Shown in pieces: positions 43,080-54,552 of a stretch of 64,000 bases of DNA (position 1 is its first letter; each line of letters opens with the position of its first letter). Origin of the DNA: Pelobates cultripes (lineage: Eukaryota; Chordata; Amphibia; Anura; Pelobatidae); NCBI GenBank assembly GCA_933207985.1, contig OW240921.1:93800649-93864648 (forward strand), written 5' to 3'. A model generated the notes under the pieces. It had not been told where the DNA came from. It did not search any database and worked only from the letters and a program-made list of their open reading frames with translations. The position numbers were made by a program, and so were the translations under genes.

Positions 43080-43450
43080 GGAACATAGAATGTGACGGCA
43101 GATAAGAACCATTCGGCCCTGTCTAGTCTGCCCAATTTTCTAAATACTTTAATTAGTCCCTGGCCTTATCTTATAGTTAGGACAGCCTTATGGCTATCCC
43201 ACACATGCTTAAACTCCTTTACTGTGTTAACCTCTACCACTTCAGCTGGAAGGCTATTCCATGCATCCACTACCCTCTCAGTAAAGTAATACTTCCTGAC
43301 ATTATTTTTAAACCTTTGCCCCTCTAATTTAAGACTCTATCCTCTTGTTGTGGTAGTTTTTCTTCTTTTAATTATAGTCTCCTCCTTTACTGTGTTGATT
43401 CCTTTTATGTATTTAAATGTTTCTATCATATCACCCCTGATCTAGTTCCA
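43080..43450. repeat. Interspersed repeat of frog type (GACGGCAGATAAGAACC)
   Basis: The phrases GTGACGGCAGATAAGAACCA, TTCGGCCCTGTCTAGTCTGC and CACTACCCTCTCAGTAAAGT belong to a repeat I associate with amphibian genomes. I cannot assign a class with confidence, and no coding frame is intact. Confidence 0.55.
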
Positions 43451-45322
43451 GCGGATACTAGACAATACGAGAAATCTCAATGTTTTCTTTCTTGACAAAA
43501 ACAAAACAAATCATTTGGGGTTTATTCACTAAACAGATAATTATAATTAAGTAAAAAACAGAATTGCTAAATTTACGTTAACATTGCTAAGCTGTGACTA
43601 TAGCTGATTTGAAGATTTTTTCCAAATCAACTGTTTTCTTAACTTTTGAAATTCGCCTTTTACTTCACTACAATTCTGCGTTTAGTGGATAAACCGCAGT
43701 ATAAGAAAATTAATAACACAGCAAGTAATACAATAAACATGAAGTTTAAATTGATCTGGTAACTTGCCACTCTCTAACTCTTTGCTGTGTTTGTGTGCAA
43801 GATGTAAGTAGACTTCTTGCTGAAAATTGCTCAAATTTATCCAGAATTCCAATGTCATGTAAAAGTGACATTTTACGTTACCAAGCCACCACTGCAGGAC
43901 CTGTTTCTTTCTACCATGCGTTTTACTTGTACCGGAGGAACACCTACTTGTTAATGTATTTCTTCTGAATCCACTCTGACTCTGGATGTCATATTCCAAA
44001 ATCTCAGGTCGTAAGAAGCCTGACGTTCATCTTGTAGCTGTGTGCGTTGCAGAATAAGACATGTTATCAGACACCAGGTTGAAACCAAGCAGAACAAAAC
44101 AGGTTGATTACTGTGAAATTGAGAAGAGGATTAAATATAAAAGTGTCCTTGTGCAACTTCACTCAGAGGATACTTTGGCAAGTGTGAACATGTTTCCAAG
44201 CTAAGCTCTTCCCTCTGTTAAAGGGTAATCAGCTAATGGTGCAAGTGAACTCTTCATAGATCCTACAGATTGGGGGAGGTGTGGGCTGCGGGGGGGGAGG
44301 GAATACAATAAATGGTGAATACAATACTCTACATAACAAAACAGAGCTTGGTTTTTTTTGTAGTAACAGTGCACAGTACTAAATGCTAATGTGCCTGGAT
44401 CACTTGTTTTAGGTTCCTTAGTGTCTCTGATGAGGAAGTAAGCCGCAGATGTCAAAGCGGAGGACAACATCGGTAATTGTGGTCTAGGTCGCAAGGCATT
44501 ACACCCACTGTAATCATGGACATTTATCATATAAAAAAAAACTTATGCTGTAGGTTTACATTAACAATGTTGCTAAATCTTTTATAAGGTTCACAGTATA
44601 CAAGGGGGGTGACGGAGCTCCAGTACTCCAACAGAGTATATCCGCCAGGTCAGCTTGCTGGCTACTACCAGGGGACTCTGGAGCACTTCAGACTCAGTCA
44701 CCGAAGCCTGACTGGGGTCTACAGGACCAAGCTGCAGTGATTATAGCTTAGGAGTCCTTTTCTCCTATAAAGCAGAGACTACTGCTTTACTGTAGCTTTT
44801 CCCCAACACAACCTCCGGTGTCTCTTTTCTTCCACGACCTCCCCTCAATCTAGCTCTCTATTTGGAGGTCTGGGGACCAAGCGACACCTGCTTAAAGATT
44901 GACCGGACCTTGGAGCACAGTCCCGCTCCAAGGAACAGCTCCAGAGTGTTTCAGGGTATCAGTCAGACGCTCGATGCATGAAAGGGAGTCCAGGTGATCC
45001 GCAGAGGTCCTCAAGTTCGAAAGAAAACCACTATAGTCCCCCATCCTCCCTCAGTGACAATAGCCCATTTAAGGGCTCCTGGAGCCAGGCCCATAGCCTG
45101 TGGGCAGGAGCTGGCCTTCAAGCCTCTCCAAAAGTCTGTGGCATGGTACAAAAATGGGCTAGAAATGCAATTTTAATAAATTATGCTGTAGGTACATATA
45201 GCATACATACATCCAAACATTACCTCACCAGTGTGGCAGGGTCAGGGTCAGATAATTCACTTCCATTGTGCAGTGTGAAAGATTGTGATACTGCAGGAAC
45301 ACCCTCTCTCACAATATAACCC
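43451..45322. other. No gene recognised; GC-richer block at 44600-45170
   Basis: 44600-45170 has GGAGCTCCAGTACTCC, CTGGAGCACTTCAGAC and similar proline/serine-coding phrases, and could be part of an unidentified repeat. No domain was seen in its 113-codon open frame. The rest is AT-rich. Confidence 0.35.
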
Positions 45323-45767
45323 TTAAATGAGCACTATAGTGCCAGGAAAACAAACCCGTGTTTCCTTGCACTATAAGGTTATTAGATCTCCCCTCCTGCT
45401 GGGCTGAAGGGGTTAAAACCTCGTCAGCCACTTACCTTAATTCAGCGTCGGGCTCCCTCGGCGCTGGTGACCCCTCCTCCCCTGCCGACATCAGCTCCCG
45501 CATGGTGCTGAATGCGCATGCACGGCCAGAGCCGTGCGCACTTTCAAACCACCCATAGGAAAGCATTACTCAATGCTACGTGAGTTCAATGCAACTTTCA
45601 CACTGAGAATTGCGGAAGCGACCTCTAGTGGCTGTCAGGGAGACAGTCACTAGAGGCTGGATTAACCCTCAATGTAAACATAGCAGTTTCTCTGAACTAG
45701 GGGGACCTGGCACCGAGACCACTTCATTGAGCTGAAGTGGTCTGGGGTGCCTATAGTGGTCCCTTAA
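45323..45767. mobile_element. piggyBac-type MITE, TTAA ends
   Basis: TTAAATGAGCACTATAGTG and CTATAGTGGTCCCTTAA bound 445 bp. The interior shares GGAAAGCATTACTCAATGC and CTAGTGGCTGTCAGGGAGAC with 28140-28702 and with the fragment 59581-59818. Confidence 0.82.
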
Positions 45768-47050
45768 CATTGAATTCAGAAAGTGCATTATCAGGAAGCA
45801 AAATGGGCTTCTATAGCTTAGACAGTGTAGTGTTTAGTTTCTATATATAGGCAATTTTGGGAGTGTTTCTGAACTCACCAGTGGGTCCTCAGCCTGTTAC
45901 CATTGTGGCCTCTCATCAACTGCTCACTTGCTCAGTGGGTGCAATGCACGAGGGTAGCCAAAATATGTGGATATTGGTGAGGACACTTGGCCTGTATGAG
46001 TATATATTTTGATTAATAGACATTTCCATAAAAGTAGTGATGAGTAAAATGTATTTTTTTCTGCAGTGAAAGGGAAACAAATACCGTTTTTAATTTCTCC
46101 AGGTTGCATACGTTAAAAAAAGTATTTTCTGACAAATAAATAAAAAAGTGCATTAACTTAATAGAACATACTGCCCTTATACCATATGTGAATCTAAGCA
46201 TGTGCAACACACCACATTGTATGCATGTACTAAGCAATATCTGTGCTGTGTGCAACACACGGGAGCATAAAAGAACACTACAAACGGCAAATTATTTTCA
46301 CATTTTCCAAATGTCACCACTGGAACATTGAAGGTTTAGTTCAGTCAGGTGTTTACACACACTTTATGCTACCCATTGGCAACCGCAATTCTTTTTACTT
46401 TGGCCAATGTGGGTGGTTCCTCGGTTTTCTCGAAATCATCCAAAAGGATTATAATCAAACATTTTGGCTCTGCGCAGATCAGCTCACGTTTACACAATCA
46501 GAATATGATCTTCCCTGTCCAAAGGCATATTTCCCCAAATACCCCCTGCCTGTAGTCTTAGATTAGCTGCCCACTACTGTACAGAGATAAGGAAACATCT
46601 CATATCAAAACATAACTTGTCTGGACATCTCTCCCTGAAAGCCATTACAGTGCATTAATGTTAATCTGTTTGTGAGACAGGATTTGGGGCTGTTATATTT
46701 CCTTCTTCTGGCAGTATCATCTTATTGTTCTCTGGTGTACAGTGATGTCTACGTGTGGGCACTTGGCTAATTCCTTATGTGTTGTGTACACATGAAGTCA
46801 ATCAGATGGTATCTAAGTAATAAGACACTTTTAAAAAGCAATGCAACATTTATTCACGTTTTGAATTATTCAATATGAACAAGTGTATATACTGTATATT
46901 TATGACTGCTAATGAGACTATTCTAGTCCCCATGTCCTAAAACATGATCATGGCAACAGCATTTGTTTTGTTTTGAGATGTTTTCTCATTACGATTTCTT
47001 GCAAGTACCTTTAGATAATACACAATGCTAAATAAATCGGAATATAATAC
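45768..47050. other. No feature recognised
   Basis: AT-rich DNA. A 107-codon plus-strand open frame at 46243-46566 has no recognisable domain. Confidence 0.4.
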
Positions 47051-48193
47051 TGTGACAAACTGCCCCGAAACTCTTTTATTTTCCTAAGCCCAAGTTATTT
47101 TCGATTCGGTTTGGTATTTCTATCTACCGAACGCAGACCACCCCCCTGGCTCATTATCTTCAAAGTAACCACAAATTTAAGTGCTCTCGCTCGTATAACC
47201 AAAGGACACGTGCTATGAAAAATTCCGGCCATCCTTGTCTCCCGAATGCAGGCAGCGGTACTTGGTCATCGAGTGTCTGGAGCTCCAAGCTGGACACTGT
47301 GACTCGCGAAAACCGGTATCCTTGTAGGCCGCCTGCTTTTGTTCAGACAAGCCAGGAGAGCGCTGTTCAGTGGAAGGGTATGCACGAACAAGACGAACAA
47401 TCGCTACCTACGAGCCAGCGTAACCATTCGATATGTTGTTCATTAGGAACTACCGAAATTGTCCGACTGCTACCACTTTTCTTCTGGAACTAATTTGGGC
47501 AGACTCCACGTGTGCGGTCGGTCAAAAATTTACCCCGGTGGTGATTCGGCTGTATTCGTGGGATCTGAGCGCTATTTGGACACGTTTGGTGCTCAGAACC
47601 ACGCTATCCGTGGATATAAGACTGGAGGGGGTTTCTATTAAAATTATGTGTGTTTTGGGGTGTTTTGTGTTTTATTCACTGTACCTCTAGTGCAGGGGTA
47701 GGCAACATTTTAACAGCACTGTGCAGAAATAGGATTGTGATGTCCCGTAGCGTGCTGGTCCTATTTTTTTAAATTGAGGTGCGTATGCTGCCGTATTCTG
47801 CTTGTGTTATTTATACTGCAGTTGCTTTGTATCGTTGTATTTGTGCATATATGAGCTATTATATTGTATATGTTCATGAGTAGTTTGTTGTATCATGTAT
47901 TATACCTATGAATGTGGGCTGTATAGAAGGGCTGCTTGTGGAATTGTGTGTGTGGATACATATGCCACATGGTGTGTTTGGTAGTGTGTTTATGTGTGGA
48001 GGAGAGGGTTATTTTACATTACTGTGTATGTCTAGCAGTGTGGGTGGCTTCCCTGGGTTCCAGTGGGGACCAGGCTGTTCAGGTACATGTCAAGGACAGG
48101 AACTGCAATAGCAGCTGCCGGCTGTTCTACTCCAGTGTGGATTCCCACTCACAAGTGATGGCCTGATGTGATCTGAGATTACTTCCTCTACGT

Positions 48194-49214
48194 CAGCGGT
48201 GGGAAACGTCCGACCCGCGAAATCATTTGGACCGGCCCGTGGAGAGCCAGCCCTGCTGTCTGCTTTTTTCAGGCCGGTGGGGAGATCAAAGATCTTCCTC
48301 ACCGGTCTCCGGGCAGTTTTTAAAACGAGAGGCAGGGAGCTTGGACCCGGGAGCCTGCTGGACAGGAAGAGGACCCAGGAGGCTGTGATCCTCCCGCGAA
48401 CAGGCTGGTCGGAGCGTTGCCGCACGTTATCATGGCAACGCTCCGACAGCACTGTTCTCGCTGGAAGAAAATAGTGAAGTCAGCCCTCAACCAGAGGAGC
48501 TGCAGGCTAAGGTGCACACAAAACTACTGGACGACAAGGGCTTGCAGTGATACGTCCCCTCCTTCCAGTCCAGAGGCAGGAAGGGTGGGATGTAGTTAAA
48601 CATCGCTGAAATAATAGTTATATTTTCTGCAATTTATTTTTCTATTTCCTATTTGTATGGCGATAACAGTGTCTGAATTGACACAAACATAAAAAGCCCA
48701 GTGAAGGCAAATACCATTATTAAATATAGGTTCCATACAAATTACAACTGACATAATGACTTACTGTACAAAGATTACTAATAAAATAGTTAAGATCTAT
48801 GGCATAAAATGATGGTGTGCACAAAGAAAACAAGCTTTAAACATATGTTTTTAACAGAAAATAGATGTTTAAATGTGTGACTCTCACTGGAGACATGCAT
48901 TGTTTTCTTTTCCTCTTTTTAAGTAAAAGAAATGGATTTTCTTCCTGATCCCCCAACACAATATAGACCGCTGACACTACACCACCTCACACACCCACAC
49001 TGCATGCCCACTACACACACAGAACCCCTAACACACACACTGCATCCCCCCACACAGAACCCCTAACACAAACACTGTACCCCCTCACACATACACACTG
49101 CATCCCCTCACAAGCACTCCGGACCCCCTCACACAAACTACACTCCATCACACAAATACTGCACCCCCTCACACACACTCTGCATGCCACACACACACAA
49201 GCACACTACACCCC

Positions 49215-49256
<42 letters not shown>

Positions 49257-49455
49257 CGCAAGTAGAAACATCATCAATACCAGCTAACATCACACCAAGG
49301 AGAAGCAGCTCCAGCCATCACATTAGGAGTGAGTTAATTACATTTTTGACCAAATACAGCAAGTTAATTTTTAAGTTGATAATTTTGTATGGCCCGCGAA
49401 TGAGGTTTTAAAATATACAAATGGCCCTTGGCAGATAAAAGGTTCCCCATCGCTG
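48194..49455. mobile_element. hAT element nested in the previous hAT
   Basis: Ends CAGCGGTGGGAAACGTC and GGTTCCCCATCGCTG. The 8-bp flanks CTCTACGT (48186-48193) and CACTATGT (49456-49463) agree at 6 of 8 positions. It includes a GC-rich part (48220-48440) and a CACACA-rich part (48955-49255). Open frames within it are short and unconvincing. Confidence 0.78.
48955..49255. repeat. CA-rich imperfect repeat (CACACTGCATCCCCTCACA units)
   Basis: Irregular units of about 20-25 bases end in a pure (CA)n run at 49222-49248. Confidence 0.85.
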
Positions 49456-49922
49456 CACTATGTGCTGTAATGCATATATTGAGGATTGCCCTTCACCATC
49501 TTTTTTGTATTAGCAGATATCTGAAGTTTCACTGGGACTCCTGAAAGGCCAGAGCCTGTTTGGCTCTAGCAGCCTTGAGTGCAAAGACACCTTGAGTGCC
49601 GTGCATGGCACACGTGCTGTAGGTTGCCTACCCCTGCTCTAGTGTCTGGGAGATAATTAATTTAAGTAAAGTAAACTCAATTATCACCCAGACACAGAGA
49701 CGCCCAGGCATGTTTTACCTATGTTTCTGCTGGAGACCCCATGCTGGGGGTGTGTGTATAAAAGTGGGCCATCTGGCCATAATAAAACGTGCCTGTTGTA
49801 CCCTTCAGCAAGTCTCGACTGATGTTTGGGTATGCGAATGACTGAGAGCTCTAATTCGCACAACCTTGCTGGATTTGCGAACGAACGTACGATACGAAGT
49901 ACATGAGGTTTCTTACAAATAC

Positions 49923-50242
49923 AAATATGTCATCCAATTGTACTTTGATTGCATCTTCCTCCAGGATATTTTTTGCAGGACGAGGTAACTCAAAGAGTAA
50001 AAAAGACAAAAAAATAAGTATGGGAAACCAGAGAAAACTGCTCTCAAGCAAGATGTTGTAGCAGAACCACCTAGTACCTCTGTATATATGTAAGCCTTCT
50101 ATATCATACACTGATTTCCTTTGGTCAATGTTATCATCTCTTTAAATGAACACTCCAAGCAACAAAACTACTACAGTGTTATGTAGGGGTTCACATAATA
50201 CCCCTTTCTGGCTGATTATTAGTTTGCCTTTTAGCTAAAATC
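49923..50242. other. Short unique stretch with a lone MITE end
   Basis: TTTAAATGAACACTCCAAGC at 50141-50160 resembles a piggyBac-type MITE left end without a partner. Confidence 0.35.
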
Positions 50243-50250
50243 AGCAAGGG

Positions 50251-51071
50251 CAGAGGCGTAACTACAAACCACGGGGCCCAGTCTGAAAATTGCCCTGGGG
50301 CCCCCTTCATAGGTCTACCCCCCCATATGTCTACTTCCCCCCCAAACGTCTAGTTCTCCCATCCCCCCCATGTTGACCCCTTTCCCACACTCACACACAC
50401 ATGCAGACAAACAGATACACATGCAGACACACACATAGACACACACATATACACAGGCACACATACATACAGACACACACATACATACAGACACAAATAC
50501 ATACAGACACATGCACATACATACACACAGACATACACACACACAGAGACACATACATACAGACACACATACAGAGAAACATACATACAGACACATATTC
50601 ACAAACACACACACACACATAAAGAGACACATACATACAGACACACATGCAGAGACATACATACAGACACACATACATAGACACACATACAGAATGTTTT
50701 AGTCACCCTCCTGTTTCCTACCTTTAAGATGCAGGAGGGTGACTAGATGCACTGGGGTCCAGTGGTGGCTCAGGCTGATGGGAGTCAGAGTTCCCACTCT
50801 GACTCCCTAACCTTCCTCCCGCGCGGCTCTCTCTGATAGCTGGGAGGAGTGACCTCCCAACATCTGATTTCGTCACAGGGTCGCGCTATTAAAGCGCCGC
50901 AATGCTGACCATGGCCCCCTGGACATTCATTGCCATTGGGTGGCCCTAACATCATGGGCCTTCTGATAGATCCCTTCAATGCGCCCCCCGCGGTTTTACT
51001 GCGCGGGCCCGGGCTGCAACACATGGCGGCGGGCACCTGGTCGCAGGGGTCCGCAGGTAGTTCCGCCAGTG
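50251..51071. mobile_element. Non-autonomous hAT element, CAGNGGCG family, 821 bp
   Basis: Ends CAGAGGCGTAACTAC and GTAGTTCCGCCAGTG. The 8-bp flanks AGCAAGGG (50243-50250) and ATCAAGGG (51072-51079) agree at 7 of 8. It contains an ACACATACATACAGAC microsatellite (50390-50692), a minus-strand donor-like AAAG/GTAGG (50725-50717) and a GC-rich right half. Confidence 0.85.
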
Positions 51072-51079
51072 ATCAAGGG

Positions 51080-54000
51080 GATTTGTTAGTGTAGGACTTG
51101 CCTAAGAGGTTTGCCTTGACGTGGTAGGTTAGCTTACATTTGAATGGTTTTGGAGTGATACTAAAACCTCCTGTTTTAAATATGTATAGGGTTTTGGGAT
51201 AGTGCACCGGTAACTTTTTAAATTGCTTTAATTTGGGAGTTATGGAGTTTGAGTGCAGAATTTAATTTTGTATGTTGATTTTCTGCATTGCCCAGGAATT
51301 GCAACAAGCATTGCAACCCGCACCCTAGCTGAGGTTCATCCTGTATAGGTGAGCTCCAGACAGTGCTAGGTTATTCAAGACTTCTGAGTGATTATATGCT
51401 CTTATTTTCTACTATGCTTCTTTATCTCAGATTACAATAATTCAGACAATTATCATTTTAAAAAAAAAATGTGTGCTGAGATTTTAATTTATTTGCTATT
51501 ACAAATTATTATATCACGCTGAGTATTACATACTTAATTTTAAGAAATCAGGTTAATTAACAATAAATAAATACAATACAATGTGACATAAGGTAAACCA
51601 ATTTTGTGTGGCATTGCAGAAAGGTAAAAGAAACATGACCAAACAGGAGAAATGTGGGTACATATAGGTGGACTTAGATCATTTCCAGGTGGACTCGTCC
51701 CCAGGGCACAGGCTATCTGGCAATCTGATCAGGGTCATTCTCATTGTTGACCTTTTGACACAAATCAGTGTCTGCAGCCAAGTGGAATGACACAGACAGA
51801 AACGTATTAGTTATTCGGGAATTATTAAGGTTAGAGAATCGTGAGAGCAATTTGGGCTAGGGAGTACTGTGAATGCTTCACTCAAGAATGCACCTTGATC
51901 CATCTCAATCTCAGTACGTTATATTATGGGTTCAGTAGGAAAGCAGTTAAATTACAGATCGGCAAAAATCAATCTAAGTGGCCTCAGTCCCCACAGGGGT
52001 CTCTCCTCCCGCCCATTCCATTAGTGGTCATAGCAAAATCACAGCAATCATTTGACACACTTTTGCCTCCTGCAGAGCCTCTCCAAACCATTGCTCTAGG
52101 CATGTGCCTATTGGAATGCTATGAAAGTGCTATTAAATTCTCACCTGTGGTGAGGAATGGATCAAGTCTATTGAAGACTACAATAACTATAATTCAAGGA
52201 TTGATAGACATGTAAAATAACCCAATAGATTATTTTAAAAAAGTTCAGTAAAGACTTGATAAAAGGTTCTCTTGGATGCCAATGTCTTTTTGTCAGCAGT
52301 TCACAAGCCTGCCATCTAGTGGCATCAAGAGTCCAATGCAGATATATTCCTGAATTTATTGGATGTGATTATTCAGGGCTATGCTAAAATAAATCTGCAG
52401 GAAAATCATGAACTGATTATAAGTGAGTTAAAGTAACACAAGAAAACTTTTGCATCTTTAAGAGAAGCAAGTTATATTTTAATACGTCACAATTGATAAA
52501 AACAGTAAAAATAAATTGATCAGGGTTATTTACAAACATCGGGTCAATCCAGCCATTCACATTGGCCTTACTGCAAGCTTTGCAGGTGTATAAATCTGAA
52601 ACGTTAGCATTGCCCAATGATTTTGTTTTTATTTTTTAAAATGTCTGTTTCCAGAATATGAGAACATCAATGGCCTAATTTGAAAACACAGGATTAGATA
52701 AGAAAATATTATTAGCGCTTCCCTCCTGCCGGTCACACAGATTTTTACGCCCTCCAGGCTGGTGCCCACCAAGGTGGCCTTCTGTGCCGCCTTGTGAAAA
52801 CACCGCCCCTGTGGATAGTCCTACTCACACTGAGCTTACTATATATAAATATATAGTTTTGACAGAGCGAGGCTGCTGGACTTTCTTGGTATATCGCATA
52901 TATATCTTCCATCAGTGTAACCTACACAGTATAAATAAACATTCACAGAGACCTGATAATACTTAAGAGGCACAGATGTTTTGGTGCTAATGACTACTGA
53001 TGTGTGTTATGAATATCAGACTATATTCACAAGATTAAACGTCTGTGTCATACAAATATGATGCAAATTGTTATGTCGTTGCTTTGTTTGAAATGTTTAT
53101 CTTTTCATTCTTCTGCTACATTAACTTTAGATCATGACTATTATTAAACCTTTGTGATTTTAATTCAGGACACACGTGCCAGTCAGTGTGTATAACCACA
53201 TAGATGTTCCTATCGTGACATTTTACTGTCTTCTGATGTAAGCTTTTAATACCTCAAAGCTAAAAATGACTTTTACCAGCATCAAAATCCTATCTTCTCT
53301 AGAAACATCAAATATTAGATGACATTTGCCACTTTTTTGAACCATTGCTTAAAAGCCCAGATAGTTTATAGATATCAATTTTCTTATAGTTCATTGGTCA
53401 AGTTAAAGGATTCTGATGGCTAATCAGTCCCATACCCATAGTAGGTTAATTCTGCTTTGATCCTCATTGGTACACACCAGTGTTCTGTTGCATGTGTGGG
53501 AAGGAGATACACTTTTAAAGGAATATGTTGTATGCAGTTGTATTGCAATACTACCTTCAGTACATAACTTGGATAGACTTGTTTTCCACTGCTTTTGACG
53601 TGGCCAGTCATGGCGAGTGGCATGGTTGCCTGGCCATTCTGGCCCAAAAAGGTACAAGGGACTGAGCAACCTTAAGTCAGACCTGGTGTGATGGTTAAGG
53701 TTGGGCAGTACTGATCAATAGTCATTGATGCAGGCCAGGGTTAGAAATTCAGAATCAAATATAGCAAAATGTTGGGCAGGATGAGGTTTAGGAACAAGGG
53801 AAGGGTCTACAATGTCTTACGGGGGAACCAGAGTAACAAGAACAATGTGGATCTTGCCCTAATGATTTAGGGAACATATACAATGCAGAAAGGGACCAGA
53901 CACAGGAAAGACCACAGACATCATTCTAAAATGTAAAGTGCAACTGTGTTACTTTGATATGAGTAAGTGCAGTGCACACCATGATGCATGATTGAAATCA

Positions 54001-54550
54001 TGGTGTCAGTAAATACAGTGATATCATATTCACGGAACTAGAGACAGTGTAATGATTCTAGCTAGATCCCAAAACATAGGTAAACTTTGACTTAACTTGC
54101 CTTGATGCAGTTGGGACATGACCTACACTTTTGGGTTTTTGGTCACTATCACAAAAGGAAACTCACATGAATGACATTTGGTGAATTTGCTTAAAAAACA
54201 GTGATGCCCAATCTGTCAGTAAGGTCTTAGTTAAATATCTTCAATTACGAAAAAAGGTTCTGAACACGTCAGGTTGGATTAGATACAGACTTTAATAAGA
54301 ATCAGCCACAAGAAACAACGTTTCCACCAACTAATGTGGCCTTTCAAATCTGACATTTGAGATCTGTGCATGCCTATGAGACAAAGACACTGTGTACTGT
54401 AGCTTAATTGCAACCATGTAACTTATGTGTTATGAATGTCATGATCTCTGTCTTATCTGGTTTCCCCCAAATACTGCAGTCTACCAGCAAATATCCCAGT
54501 GGGCTAATCAAGACCTGAAGAACATTGATTTTGTGGGTCTCTCACATACA
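51080..54550. other. No gene or complete repeat recognised
   Basis: About 3.5 kb of AT-rich DNA. A 124-codon plus-strand open frame at 51841-52215 matches nothing I know. 52700-52810 (CTCCCTCCTGCCGGTCACAC, CGCCTTGTGAAAACACCGCC) resembles the right end of a hAT-type MITE. Confidence 0.35.
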
Positions 54551-54552
54551 TA

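Larger units (their letters stand above)
47693..49636. mobile_element. hAT element in the solo LTR, perfect TSD
   Basis: TSD CTCTAGTG is at 47685-47692 and 49637-49644. Ends CAGGGGTAGGCAAC and GTTGCCTACCCCTG. No transposase was seen. It contains a younger hAT (48194-49455). Without the inner one it is about 670 bp. Confidence 0.92.
47051..49917 (+). repeat. Solo LTR (about 915 bp) interrupted by a nested hAT pair
   Basis: It starts TGTGACAAACTGCCCC and ends TTTCTTACA, with a perfect 5-bp duplication AATAC at 47046-47050 and 49918-49922. After removing the 1944-bp hAT and its 8-bp duplicate, about 915 bases remain. Promoter-like GTGTATAAAAG (49757-49767) and AATAAAAC (about 49782-49789) lie near its right end in the order expected of an LTR. 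There are no internal retroviral genes, so it is the product of LTR-LTR recombination. It is distinct from the ERV LTR at 3463. Confidence 0.78.

Noticed and set aside
44978..45319. 113-codon plus-strand open frame, Ser/Pro-rich
   Set aside because: It continues up to a MITE boundary and matches no family I know. It is probably part of an unclassified repeat.
48090..48474. Overlapping open frames of 91 and 120 codons
   Set aside because: They lie wholly inside the nested non-autonomous hAT. The GC-rich palindromic sequence explains the lack of stops.
51841..52215. 124-codon plus-strand open frame
   Set aside because: No recognisable domain, no splice or promoter context, ordinary composition for chance frames in 64 kb.
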